Assembly (NCBI RefSeq): GCF_001642475.1
Contig: NW_019174019.1
Span: forward strand, 1-64,000
Direction: 5' to 3'
Length of the DNA: 64,000 nucleotides
Source of the DNA: Fonsecaea monophora
Taxonomy: Eukaryota > Ascomycota > Eurotiomycetes > Chaetothyriales > Herpotrichiellaceae
Below the pieces are notes generated by a model. The model was not told the DNA's origin. It did no database searches and saw nothing but the letters and a program-made list of their open reading frames with translations. A program made the translations under genes and the position numbers. Below are positions 43,671-54,740 of this stretch, one piece after another (the stretch's first letter is position 1; each line of letters opens with the position of its first letter).

Positions 43671-44642
43671 TTACAGCTTCAGGATACCGCAAGTCTCACC
43701 ACCCTTCCCGTCCTGCACAATTACCACCTTTTCCTTCCCAGCACTCGCACACCTCTCGCTCTGCCCTGAGAATGGGAAACGCTCCTTGGTACCACGCTCC
43801 AAAGACCCAATTTTTTGAACCTCGCTGACCACATTGAGATGTGGGAGCGTCCGGCCAGCATTTTCGCCACGCGAGATGTGTACGTGTTGTGAGCTGGATG
43901 TGTATGTTATTTCCCACCCCTCGAGGTGGTGGCCTGGAGATTGCGAGTATGACGGTGGAAGAGCAGTCGCATCGATCTCGAGGATCCCCAGCCGCCCGTC
44001 TTCTCCCACTTCTAACAATCTCTTAATACCAACTCTTTCTGTCTCGTGGGCAGGTTTTCGTCCTGCCCGTACGATCCGCTCCAGATCTTCCGTGGTGTTG
44101 CCCACACCGACGCCCCGTCCATTCACCACGACCATCGGCGTGTAAGCCGCACGCAGACCCATCCTCCTGACATAATCTCGCTGACGGACGTCGTTGTTGG
44201 GTAAGCTGAATGTGTCTTCCCAGCCCAAATAGTTCCAATATGTCACTTGGTACGTGAGCAACAGGTACTCTGGCCCATGAGGCGAATTTGGGAGGGTGGT
44301 CGGGGAAGAGGACGGGGATCGGCTGGTGTAAAAGCGAGCTGTCGAGTTATGTTGGTACGAGGACTGGTGTGGCTGAACGAAGGCAATGAGATTGTCGTTC
44401 GTGGGAGGGCAGGAGTTGCAGCCTTGTGATTGGAAGAGTTCTATCAGGATGGGTTGCTCCAGGGAAGTTGGCGATGACGCTGGTGATTGAGCAGCGGAGA
44501 AGGTCGTTGAAATGTTGCCTTCAGTGTCGGCATGTCTCACGACGGCATCAGGGCGATAGAGGCCGTCAGGGTGAGGAGAAGAAGAGCCGAAGGATTTGAA
44601 CAGCGACTTTACTTCCCTGGAAAGTGTGTTTGCCATATTCAT
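43671..44642 (-). CDS. DUF1223 thioredoxin-like protein
   Basis: The 323-residue single-exon protein belongs to the DUF1223 family of thioredoxin-fold proteins. The signature is ILIELFQSQGCNSCPPTNDN (residues 65-84), with Cys75 and Cys78 forming a CxxC-type redox pair. The block WNYLGWEDTFSLPNNDVRQR and YTPMVVVNGRGVGVGN are also family features. Bacterial members are exported; here no signal peptide is seen, so a cytosolic or mitochondrial place is possible. The start could be Met1 or Met3. Function is not established for the family in fungi. Confidence 0.87.
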   Translation of the reverse strand: MNMANTLSREVKSLFKSFGSSSPHPDGLYRPDAVVRHADTEGNISTTFSAAQSPASSPTSLEQPILIELFQSQGCNSCPPTNDNLIAFVQPHQSSYQHNSTARFYTSRSPSSSPTTLPNSPHGPEYLLLTYQVTYWNYLGWEDTFSLPNNDVRQRDYVRRMGLRAAYTPMVVVNGRGVGVGNTTEDLERIVRAGRKPAHETERVGIKRLLEVGEDGRLGILEIDATALPPSYSQSPGHHLEGWEITYTSSSQHVHISRGENAGRTLPHLNVVSEVQKIGSLERGTKERFPFSGQSERCASAGKEKVVIVQDGKGGETCGILKL

Positions 44643-45424
44643 GTCACGCTGTTAGTCACTCTAAACGCGCGCAGTCAGGAATCTGAGGCAATCCCACAGA
44701 CGAGAATTTGGAGGGGCTATATATGCCAGCGAGGAATGGGTGTGCATAGATTGTGGTGGTCATCATGAACCATCAGCTTGGCAGACTGACGGGCATGATT
44801 GTGAATCGGCTTGATGCTTGATGCCGTCAACGCGGGGAAGCGCTGTAGGTCCGACTCGATGGATGCCATAATCCAAGCAAGGATGTCGATGGTAATAATG
44901 CCCTAGCGGCCCTCGCGCCCCCGGCCTGGTCTCGCGTACCTGCGTCGTGTCCATCGTCCCTACTCAAACTCTGCACTGAGGCGCAGTTTAGGAAGGGCTC
45001 AATCGCACCGAGGGTTCGTTGGCGTCGTTGACTTTCTGCTCATTCCATGATCCGGTGTCAACATCAGCGCTTTGTCACATATGAATGGCTGTGTGTTTTG
45101 TTCCTTCAACCCCATTGCCTGTTTCATTTCTTCCGTTCGCTTCTGCCTCCCCAGCAGGGTTGGAATCGAGGGCGCAGTCACGTGTGGCTGCGTTGGGTGC
45201 GCCCACGGTATACGAGGTACCTACCGGTCATTTAATGCTCTGTTCACTCTTCTTCTCACGACTTGCTTGTTGCACTCCGGCCCTTATCTCGCAACTCCAT
45301 CAATCACGCCACAACCCAGTCTGCCATGGATTTCCGTCGAGCAGTCAGGCTGTGGATGTTGCCCCTTGGTCGGCCGCAGCACCATCGCGAACCCTTCTGC
45401 ACCCCTGATTCGTCCTCACAGACA
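44643..45424. other. Divergent intergenic region
   Basis: This 782-bp interval separates two genes transcribed apart (DUF1223 to the left, the large conserved gene to the right). No coding sequence is recognised. Confidence 0.5.
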
Positions 45425-48400
45425 ATGAGGCGCGTGCAGCGCACCTGGTTCGCATTAGCTGCTTGCTGCCTGATCAGCTCCAGCTCAGCCTCAAACTCCA
45501 TCTTCTCATCCGTTAGAAATATCAAGAAGTCTGTCTTCTCTACAATCTGCGTCGACGTGCCGGGCTGCTTCTCTGTAACCAGTCGAAATGTCTCAGATAT
45601 TTGGGAAAGTGACAAATGCTATGCTGTCTGGGACCAATGAAACCTCCATTTCCCTTGCCAACCTGAACTTGGGGTTTTCCCTCGTCAAGCTTGAGGCGCC
45701 CATCGAATTTCAACCTCTTGGCTCTGCCTTATCGCTGCAGCGACGACGGACGGCTGAGCTGGGTTCTCATCACCAGACCGCTCGTTTACTAGGAGCATTA
45801 TTCTCCCACGTTGCTCCGAAGGCCCCAAAGCTTCTCTGTGCCTTCGGCCAAAGAGTCTCCGAGATCATCAAGACCCCCGGTGCTAATCCCGCGGGTACGC
45901 CTCAAGATGGACCGTTCAAAGACTCGGTCGGGGCGGATGCCACTTCCATCTGGGCAGCTGCTACATCTGGCTCTGCATCCCTCGCGGTGTTGCTGTTAGC
46001 ATGCCTATTGGCAAGAAAATTTGACGATCCAAAATTGAGTGTCGCACTCTGGGTAGAAATCGTAGCAATCCGCCAAAAGGAAGTGCTCGCCACAGCCGAA
46101 TCAACAGGGTTCGTCATGAACGAAGCAGTCATTGCAGCTCACCAAAAGATCTTGCGCGAGGATCTGGCCACTTTTGATGCAAGTGTCCGTGCTTGGTTGA
46201 TCACAGCTGACCAAGTGATGATCAAGAAATTGAAGCAACTCAGGCTGATCTTGGACAATCTGACCACTCTGCCCGTAAGCGCTGGCAAAGATACGTATGC
46301 CAAAATCATCAATGCCTGGGAAGGGGCATTAATGGCTTCGAAGCTCTTCTGAACGGGAACCCACAGAATGCGACCGACAGCTCTGTCTTGCTGGCATTGT
46401 CGGCATGGCACTTGTATCCTGATCTCATCGTCCTCTCGTCCGAGACGAAAAAAGTGGTCTTTCAGGATTCATTATTCCCAGCCTCTGTCGCAATTACCGT
46501 GGGCTTATCGCTCAAAGACGATGACGCCGTTTCTCCAGGGTTTCAATGGTCACTGGCACTTTCTCATCTCAGATACTATGGAGAACCTGTCAGCCTTCAG
46601 ACGGATCATGACAACTATCGGATCACGATGGACGAGCTGTGCCTTATCGCGTTCGGATCCTTACTTTTCCACTGGAATCTGCCTTGCGATATGATGGTTG
46701 ATGTCGCCTCATGGTTCTGTTCCCTCGACAGTCTGATAAAGCGACATCAAGGCGAAGATCTGGCCGAGGAGGAGAAATACCAGCATCTTCACTGGCTACA
46801 GCCCCTGATGAAGGCATCAAGGCTCCTGGTAGAGAAATCCGAGGATGAATCTGCTGACTTTGAGAAGCTAGTTCGTTATGGTCGCAGACGCGGGAAAAAC
46901 CTCCTTGGATATTCTTGGGAGCGGGAAATCAGTCCATTTCTCGGGCTATGCGACCCACACGTCGCAAATGGTCTGGCAATGCCTTCTTCTTCTTCGGAAG
47001 AATACCTTCGTCATGTCCGATCGGTAGCAGAAAGCACCAACATTTTGACATTTTCCGTCATTCAATATTTCGAGAAGATCGCAGACACCGAGGTACTTGT
47101 TCTAGCTACCGCCACTCCTATAAATTTGTCGCTTCAGCAAGATTCTGTAGCTGATGGCCAGCGGCCACAGGATGTTCACGTACGGTGGGTTGTGACTTCC
47201 AATCCCAACGTCGTGGAAGGATTCCAGCAAGAATTGAACCACCGGCAAGCATCGTTTATCGAGATTATTGGAGTTATTGACCCAGACGAATACCTGCCTC
47301 TCAGCGAAGAGGACTTGATTACATGGAGTGTTTTGCCATCCTCATTCTATCTGCGAAGTCTTTCCCTTTCCAGATCCGATGCCGGGTTTCAAGGAGCCAA
47401 GTCTCTGAAGAGGGAAGACTTCCTAAAATCACGCCGGTTGTATAGCAAGGTCCCGGACGAAGACAAAGTCCAGAGAGATACTTACTTGGTACAGGCCCTG
47501 AAACGTCGGGAGCCCCGGCTTTTAGGGTATTCGCAGAAAACTGAGGTGGGCCTTTGGTTGTTCTGCCCAGTGTGGAGCGCCAGTGTCAGGCAGCAAGAAA
47601 TCGGTCTCTTTACCATCTATGAGAGTGCTTCGCTTTATGAGCGCCATTTGGAGACATTGTCTTCCGTCCGAATTGCAAACGAGGCAGCTCTGAAGTCTGA
47701 AGAGGCGCTGCACCGCGCACAACTCGAGCAGTTTTCCGAAGGCAAACTCGTCCGACATTTAACTAGTCTGCCCCGTTCCAGTGAGTGTTCAACCCCCATA
47801 AAGGCTGGATCTCCGTTCTAGAACTAATTTCTCAGTCCCCAACTGGCTGGAAAGAATCAAAGATTGCCTCCCGCCCCTGCAACGACAACCACTCGCAATG
47901 ACCACCCACATTTCCCTCTTCTGCTTGGCGTCGTTGTTCAGAATCTATGCACGATTCCCCTGTGCGACGTTCCCCATCAAAATCGCGGAAAGTCGTTTCT
48001 GTATCCTAGAGTATGATGTTACAGATGTCACATCATATTCGATCTCGAGGCGAGATGCGCTTGCATGCGTTTGTATGATGGAAATGGGAGGCGATCCAAT
48101 TGACACGTCCCTGTTTAATCGCGCCTTCGCGGTAGCGGCCGGCAACTCCATCTTCGTTGCAGAATCGCTCCTCTCGGACCCATCACAAACGCAATCTGGC
48201 TGTGCTATTCGGAGGATAGCCGGCAACCTCGGCCGCCCTGGAGTGTCTATTCTCGTCAGCCCAGAAACAGTGATGGTGAAAGAGAAGACAAGAGACTTTC
48301 GAGCCGTGGAACATGCCCCGTACGATTACAGACGGGAAGATAACTTTGGCGCCACCTCTTTACACCTCTCGCTGACTGAATGGAGAGTACCCGTGGTTCT

Positions 48401-48929
48401 CTCCTCCAGCAAGGTCGGCAACATCGACCAGGATATCTTCCAGGTCGAGGCGGTTGTGTCAGTACACGACAAAGGTCGCTGGTACGGAGACATCGATGTC
48501 CTCGCAGCTCTCGAAGAAATCGAAGATAGCCGTGTAAGTGGCGAGTGCTTATGTGGGTCCAGACGGGTGAACTCCAAGACCGAATGCATTAGTATCGACA
48601 ATTTTGAGGAGCTCTTGGATCCTCCAGATGGTGTTGGCATATTCCGAGCACACGAGAATTGGTCGGCTAGGTTGGCTGCGGCCTGCATCGCGAAGCAGAC
48701 TGTTGGGGGGTCCAGAGTATACATACTAAACAACAACAACGTCGTGTGCTGGAACTGTCTTGAATCAGAGATTGGGCGTCGTCGAAGATTTAAACCAGTT
48801 ATCAAGTTAAACTACTTAAGCGAAGAAGAAGAAGAAGAAGAAGAATTCGAAGTGGGGCACCCCGCCTCTCAGGGAGGAGGCTTTGATGCTGACGGCGAAA
48901 CTGGAGATACCATTACTATCATCGACTAA
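45425..48929 (+). CDS. Large conserved fungal protein of unknown function, one-base frameshift
   Basis: This gene matches a widespread but unnamed ascomycete family of about 1000 residues, usually with a signal peptide and membrane segments. A likely exon 1 (45425-45511) encodes the signal-like MRRVQRTWFALAACCLISSS; an 85-nt intron (GTTAGA donor) leads to exon 2 at 45597. Conserved blocks are SISLANLNLGFSLVKLEAPI, ADATSIWAAATSGSASLAVL and LALSAWHLYPDLIVLSS. At about 46334 one base is missing: the frame GALM must shift to continue as GFEALLNGNPQNATD. A 55-nt intron (47781-47835) follows, and the C-terminus has an eight-Glu run. With the base restored the length would be about 1120 residues. 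Whether this is a null allele or a sequence error is open. Confidence 0.75.
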
Positions 48930-49189
48930 GTAACGTGTGAGCCGTGACCGAAGCGCAAGATACGTACGAGATAATATGTGCTTGGGACAGTGTGAGTTGG
49001 TACACGATAACGCATCAATGAGTATCTTCCCATTTCATCTCACAGCCTCCGGAGACGTCGAATGTATTCCTCCCTCCAATACTCCTCCTGACCCATACTA
49101 CCTGTGACATCCGACCCTTTCCCTTTTTCACCAGGGTGACCAGGTTATCTATAATCCCGCGTACCATACATCCTGTAGGTAGGACTGTA

Positions 49190-49206
49190 GGTAGGTAGTA
49201 CCTACC
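49190..49206. repeat. Near-perfect palindrome overlapping the cnxG stop codon
   Basis: The 17-bp sequence GGTAGGTAGTACCTACC is almost its own reverse complement and includes the TAG stop of cnxG. Further GTAGGTAGG copies lie just beside it at 49175-49184. Confidence 0.75.
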
Positions 49207-49582
49207 CACTACTCACCGGCGGGATGATTCCGACCTCGTCGCCCGCGTTGATCACCATTTCCAGCCCGTCACCCTTGTCCGTCGCATCGCCCCCAACGTC
49301 CCCATCTCGCTTTTGCCCGGCAGAAGCGTCGATGTCGGGATCAACGTCGACGTACTCGAGATTCACCGTCACGGCCGCGCTGCGGAGCACCGCGTCGCGC
49401 ATGCCCGGGAACCGCGCCTCGAGAGCCTCAAAGACCCCGCGCAGCGTCGTCGGCGCGGGGAGCCGGAGCGTCTCGACCCCGCCGGCAAAGGTGCTCGCGG
49501 ACGCGAAGAGGAGGAGCGTGAATGTTCCGGACGTCGTGGTCTTACTTGCTGTGCCGGTTGTGTTGGATGTGGTGGAGGTCAT
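49202..49582 (-). CDS. CnxG, molybdopterin synthase sulfur carrier subunit (MoaD/MOCS2A)
   Basis: A 126-residue ubiquitin-fold protein of the MoaD/ThiS family. As a C-terminal thiocarboxylate it donates sulfur, with the large subunit CnxH, to convert cPMP into molybdopterin, needed by nitrate reductase and other Mo enzymes. Seen here: FTLLLFASASTFAGGVETLR, LEARFPGMRDAVL, VTVNLEYVD, a short Asp/Gly-rich insert, and the end DEVGIIPPVSSG. The family usually ends in Gly-Gly; this frame ends Ser-Gly. The codons GTG AGT before it also form a perfect GTGAGT donor sequence, so a hidden last intron cannot be ruled out, although I found no acceptor that yields a Gly-Gly end. Confidence 0.88.
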   Translation of the reverse strand: MTSTTSNTTGTASKTTTSGTFTLLLFASASTFAGGVETLRLPAPTTLRGVFEALEARFPGMRDAVLRSAAVTVNLEYVDVDPDIDASAGQKRDGDVGGDATDKGDGLEMVINAGDEVGIIPPVSSG

Positions 49583-50746
49583 TATTCCCTTTCCGGGCTT
49601 TCCTTTTTCTTTTTCGTTTTTGCTGTTACTTGGACTGTTAAATGTCCTCTTTTTCTGATCTGATCTGATTCCGGCGGGTTTATTTGGCGAAAAAGTTTTG
49701 TGGCGGCTTTTTGGCTTGCCAACTGATCCTCCTCCTCCTCCTTCTTTCCGAGACTGTATACGACCAGTGCGTCGAGTGGGACGATTCGCACGACCTCACT
49801 CTCCTATGTCCGCCCTTCGTGCCTATGGAATTTTCTTCTTTTGGTTCTCGTCTTCGTCGTCTTTGCTGCTCCCCCTTCTTCTTCTTCTTCTTCTTCTTCT
49901 TCTTCTTCTTCTTCTTCTTCTTCTTCTTCTTCTTCTTCTTCTTCTTCTTCTTCTTCTTCTTCTTCTTCTTCTTCTTCTTCTTCTTCTTCTTCTTCTCCTC
50001 CTTCTCCGCTTCCTCCGCTCCTTAACTCTCAATATCAGCGATGGCTAGCCGCTCAGCCTGCCTCTTCTAGGAAGATAGGATAGAATAACTCGACAACAGC
50101 ATCGGAAACGGGATCAAGAAGGAAGAAAAAATAAGAACGAGCCTGTGCAGAGATCGACTGCGAACGTCCCCGGTAGATAATCCAGTAGATATCCATGAAT
50201 CGCACCTGCAAGGTTGAGCCTCAGCCTTCGGCCCAGGAATATCAAAGTGCCGCCCTGGTGGCCCCGTCCCGCCGGAGAAATGACTAACCACCGGAATAAA
50301 TAGTTTCGGTAAAGTTTATCCGACTCGCCGGTGGGACTTATGTAACATGCCAAGAGCTAACGCTATTGACGTCACACTGTTTACTCGGGAGGTGGGCAAG
50401 GTTGAAGCTTTTGTGATGCATCGTCGACAATATCGATTAGAACCCGGGGTTACACAACAGACAGTCTCGCTCCATTGACAATGCCATATGACACCCTTTA
50501 ATTAGTATGAGAGCTAGAAAAGCCGTCCGACAAATCCATGCCCTTTCTGCTTTCCACACATTTTCCGTCTTCCCATCTTGGGAAATAAGAGGATGACATC
50601 ATCTCTTGTCTAAGCATTTGAATCACAACTTCTCCCCGCACCATCCAATCCCACAATTTGTATGGCACTGTACACACTATCAAAGGTTGGTACTAAGCCA
50701 TTGCCACATCTGCACAGTAGATAACGCACGCCCACACGCGTTCAAA
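49583..50746. other. Intergenic region with TTC microsatellite
   Basis: The left part is the promoter side of cnxG; the right part is the 3' side of ugp1. The open frames of more than 100 residues here are products of the TTC repeat and not genes. Confidence 0.6.
49875..49995 (+). repeat. (TTC)n/(GAA)n microsatellite, about 40 units
   Basis: About 121 bases of uninterrupted CTT/TTC repeats form a pure polypyrimidine strand facing polypurine. Such GAA/TTC tracts can adopt triplex DNA and change length. The tract starts about 290 bp from the cnxG start codon, on its promoter side. Confidence 0.95.
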
Positions 50747-52875
50747 CTAGTGCTCAAGCAGTCTCAAAGATCCCTGAACCACGACATTCTCCAGGATTGA
50801 TCCAGGGGGAATGTCGATGGTGCTGTTCTCAGTAGCCACGATGATGACGGTACCTGTGGTCACAACGAGTTAGCATGTCTGCAAGACCTCAAACGTGGTA
50901 GACACTCACCCTTCAGGACAATTCCACGGCCAAAGTTCACGTCACCGGTGACAGTCAGATGATCCAACTCGACAATGTTGGGGATGCTGCTGATTCTCTT
51001 TTGGAACTGCGCGACCTTCTTGAAGTCGCTGCCCAACTTGATGAGCGGTGCAGGGCCGAATCGATTGGGGTCCATGATCAATTGACCATGTGACAAGGTG
51101 TACAAGTTCGACTTGACCAGCATGAGATCTGAGCAAGTCTTGACAGGCAAGAATCGTCGACGGGGAACATTGACACCGTGGGAGTTTTTGAAGTGCTTGA
51201 TGGCAGCACCCACAGCAGTCTCGAGCTGGATAATAGAAATGTCCGCCTCGCCTTTCTTGTCTGCCGGGATCGACTTTTCATTGGGAATAATCTCCATCTC
51301 CAACTCGTTGTTCTCGACCACCCGCTTGATAGCTCGCAGATTCATCCAGATGTTGTTGGTGTTGAAGTACTTGAACTTCTTAATCGACTTGAACTCATTG
51401 ACGTATTGCTTGGGAACTTGGGCAATTTCCAGTAGTCGTGCGCGGCCTTCGTAGTCGATAATGGTACCACCCTTGACGTCAGCCTTGGTCTTGTCGGTCA
51501 ATTCCATGATGTACTCGGCTTTGGTCTCAACCATGTGCTGCAAGATGCGTAGATCCACCACGGCACCAAGGTTGTCTGCGTTGGACAGGAAAATGATTTC
51601 AATGCCACGATCCAAGAGCTGATCAAGGATGCCACTGTTGTAGAGAGATTCGAAAACGTCGCCGTGTCCGGGAGGATACCAGTCGGAAAGCTGCGAATCG
51701 TACGATCGGGGCGCAGGAAGCAGGGAGTCCTTGAGGACACGAGGATAACGGGATTGATTGAAGGTCAGGATATCAATATTGTGGCCCTCGTATTTTTTGA
51801 TGATGGAAGCGGTATCTTCATCGGTGTTGAAGCTGTTCATCAAAACAAACGGAACGTTGACGTCGTAGGTGCGGTTTAGGTACTCGATCTGGCGGACGGA
51901 AAGATCAAGGAACGACATTCCATCTCTGACCTCGATGACAGATTTGGGACCAACGCAACCCATCGAAGTACCTAGACCACCGTTGAGCTTGACCACTGCG
52001 AGCTTGTTCAAGAACTCGACTGCGTCGCTGTTGGGCAAGTCGTCATAGGCGACTACCTGGTCTGGATTTGGAGGGTTTATCTTAGCCCAGTCGATGGTGT
52101 TGCCCTTGGCCCGGTCATTGAGATATCTTCTGAACAGGGAGAAAAAGTTGTCCATTTCCGCCTCGAACCTCTTCTTTTCCGCTGGGTCTTTGACCGTGTC
52201 TGCGAGGCTGTTGAGGGCATTGCGCATCTGGCTGGCAGCCACATTGGTGGAGGTGTTCTCAAAGGCCTGCATTGCGGGAGACTTGATTAGCAGAGGGTCT
52301 GGTAGATGGTGGATAGAGTTGGAAGAAAGAGAAGAAGTGCGCAACTCGATTGGCGGAGGAGGTTCCAGTAGCGGCATTTTGAACAAGGGAAGGTGTAGAA
52401 ATTGAAAAAAGGGAAAAAGAGCAAGAGCAAAGAAGCCGATCAAGGCAACTTTTTCAATTAACACCAGCAGGAGATTCGAGGGATGTTGCGAGAAGCATGA
52501 GATGACGAATACAAAACAGTGTTTGACACCTCATTTCAACATGGACCGATCGCCAACACCATGACCTCGTAGTATTGATTTCCAGACGAGGTGGCAGGCA
52601 TCCAGAACGGACTCCGGGGTATGCGGAAAACGGGTCCGTGCGTCATGGGAAGGAGGGAGTTTGCCGTCGTGTCATGCTATTTTGCATCTCGGATAGTGGA
52701 TGGCAGGGAGTGATGTGGTACGAGGAGTAGCAAGGAATCAAGGAATGTATTTATTTTCCCTTACCACATGAGACTGTGTCTTGCCGTGATGTCTCTTCTC
52801 AGCTGGTGCAGGACCGTTGGAACCGTTGGCTGCACCGTGAGGACGGAGATGAGATGGAATCGCTTTCGAGGCCAT
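50747..52875 (-). CDS. UTP-glucose-1-phosphate uridylyltransferase (UGP1)
   Basis: UGP1 makes UDP-glucose for cell-wall glucan, glycogen, trehalose and glycoprotein synthesis. Exons 52765-52875, 50910-52266 and 50747-50853 encode 524 residues. Exon 1 (MASKAIPSHLRPHG ... KRHHGKTQSHV) joins AFENTSTNVAASQMRNALN, as in yeast UGP1, where KKHTKTHS precedes AFES. The nucleotide-binding loop LAVVKLNGGLGTSMGCVGPK, VLMNSFNTDEDT, WYPPGHGDVFESL and the left-handed beta-helix end (IPPGSILENVVVQG) are intact. Intron 1 is long (498 nt, GTAAGG donor). Inside it an in-frame ATG at 52377 could start an alternative N-terminus, MPLLEPPPPIELRTSSLS and onward, also 37 codons before the junction. Intron 2 (50854-50909) is GT-AG. 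Confidence 0.95.
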
Positions 52876-54740
52876 GGCTGCGCTGTGCACCAAGGAGATG
52901 AAACGGAGTGGAGGAGCGAGATTTGATCTGGAGACAGTCTCAGATCAGTCTGGGAAGGCCGAGATATTAGGGGTTCTGGAGACGAATTAGCAACTCGCCG
53001 GAGGCTCGAGACTCGTCCAGATGGGTGTTGCAGAGATTGTGGTGTAGGGTGGAATGTGAGGGTGAAGTGAAGAGAAAGTGAAAGAGGTGAGTTGTAGAAA
53101 AGTAGGAGCGGTGATGCAAAACCTCAAGGTGGGATGAGACAATCGAAGAAAATTGAAAACAGCAAGCTTTAGCGAGAGCTTCTGGCGTCGACTGGTCCAA
53201 TGGTACCAGAAGACTACCGCCTCAGAGCCAACGATTTCATCACCGGCATGTGCTGTGGGCGAGGATCTGGTGTGGATGGATGGATGGAGGGAGGATGGGC
53301 TGTGGATGGGTGAGCATGGCAGAAAACAACCATGACAAGGGGTGATGTAGTTGTGCATAGTGTTTGGTCCCTGACCGACAGCTGCAGCAAATGATAACGA
53401 GCCGGAGGGAAGCACCCAGAGGGAATCAGAGGGAGCCAAAGGGAGCCAAAAGGGAGCCAGAGAGACCAAAGAGGAACCCAATGGGTAAAAGTGGGAACAA
53501 TTGGGCTCCATCCTGAGGACTGCGCGGGTGTAGCACATCTTTTTCCCATCTGGCGGTCAGGGTTGTAACTTGCAACTCACCTCTCGTGATTGATTAATTG
53601 CTTGATTGGGGGAAACTGGTCGACGACAACGACAACGTGGAGGTTTCTGTACCGTCAATTAATTAATTGTCTATCCATCTCCTCCCTGCGGTGCCTGCGC
53701 TTCTTTGCCCAAAATATATCCTCCCGCCCTCACCACCATCCATCAATCCACCCCCATATTTTGTTGGGCAACCGGCTTGGTGTCAAGGTAGTATCGATCG
53801 ATCGAGAAGCGTTATTTTCCACTCCATGTTTCGGACAAAACCTCGACAGCCATAATCCCGTTCCTCTCAATCATCCCACCATTTTGATCGGCGCCCACGC
53901 CCACACCCACGTCTGCCCCTCACTGCTTCCCGAGTCCGCCACAGTTCAAACACTTCCCCCATCCTACGCCACACCTCCCATATCTTTTTCCGCTTCGGTC
54001 TAGATCGGACCGCCAAATCTGCGTGTTTCGCCGCTGTCATCCATCTTCTCAGAGCGACCATCGCCTCAAACATCCCGATCGATCAGAGCTAAACAGTATG
54101 AGGAGGATCGTGAGGGAAAATTTTTTTTTTAAACATCAGGCTGACATCTCACCATTCTACACTGGGGGTATAACTGCGTGCCTGTCTGATTCGTGTTTGC
54201 GTTTGACCTTCTCGGGTATGGTTTTCCTTACCTCGTATACGCTTGGTTCAGTTGCCACTATGATCAGAGACTTTATCCATAAGTTTGCCACAGGGCAGCG
54301 CATCTTCCGCCAATTACTGTTACTCCAAAGGACAACCGGGGTTCCTCTGCAAACACTCTTCACGTACAAACACCGTACAAAATACCCTACGAAAGATATC
54401 CTACAAAAGAACAGCTGCAACGTACATCGATCACCTTGAATCCAGATTGTATTCTGTGAAGTATTCCCTTTTGTGCATCGTTTTCCTTGAACCTGCGATC
54501 AAAGGCTCGCCTAGGTCTTTGCAGGTTGTATGTAACCCACGCAATTACAAACAATATCTGGTATCTCTGAATCAAGTACACGCAATAATCTAGCGAGAGA
54601 ACAAGGCACCTGAGGACTCACCGGGTAGGTAGTCGTCAAGAACCTTCTTTGGGCGGTCGTTCGGCGTCATTCCTCCCAGACGCCGCGATGCCGAAACCAT
54701 GAATATTCACAATCAGTGCCAACCATTTTCTTTATCCCGT
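52876..54740. other. Intergenic region upstream of ugp1 and downstream of tricalbin
   Basis: The interval contains the ugp1 promoter and the tricalbin 3' region. A GGGAGCCAAA tandem tract is at 53428-53460. No protein-coding gene is recognised; several open frames are compositional. Confidence 0.45.
53428..53460 (+). repeat. Short tandem repeat GGGAGCCAAA
   Basis: Three near-identical copies of a 10-11 bp unit follow one another in the ugp1 upstream region. Confidence 0.7.

Noticed and set aside
45304..45615. Minus-strand frame of 103 residues
   Set aside because: It is antisense to the first exons of the large conserved gene, and the proposed intron there explains the region better.
49684..50083. 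Frames encoding poly-Phe, poly-Leu, poly-Ser and poly-Arg
   Set aside because: They exist only because a TTC repeat has no stop codon in any frame.
52378..52464. Upstream in-frame start of ugp1 at 52464 (hydrophobic leader)
   Set aside because: The enzyme is cytosolic, and this extension lies inside the intron that joins the yeast-like first exon.
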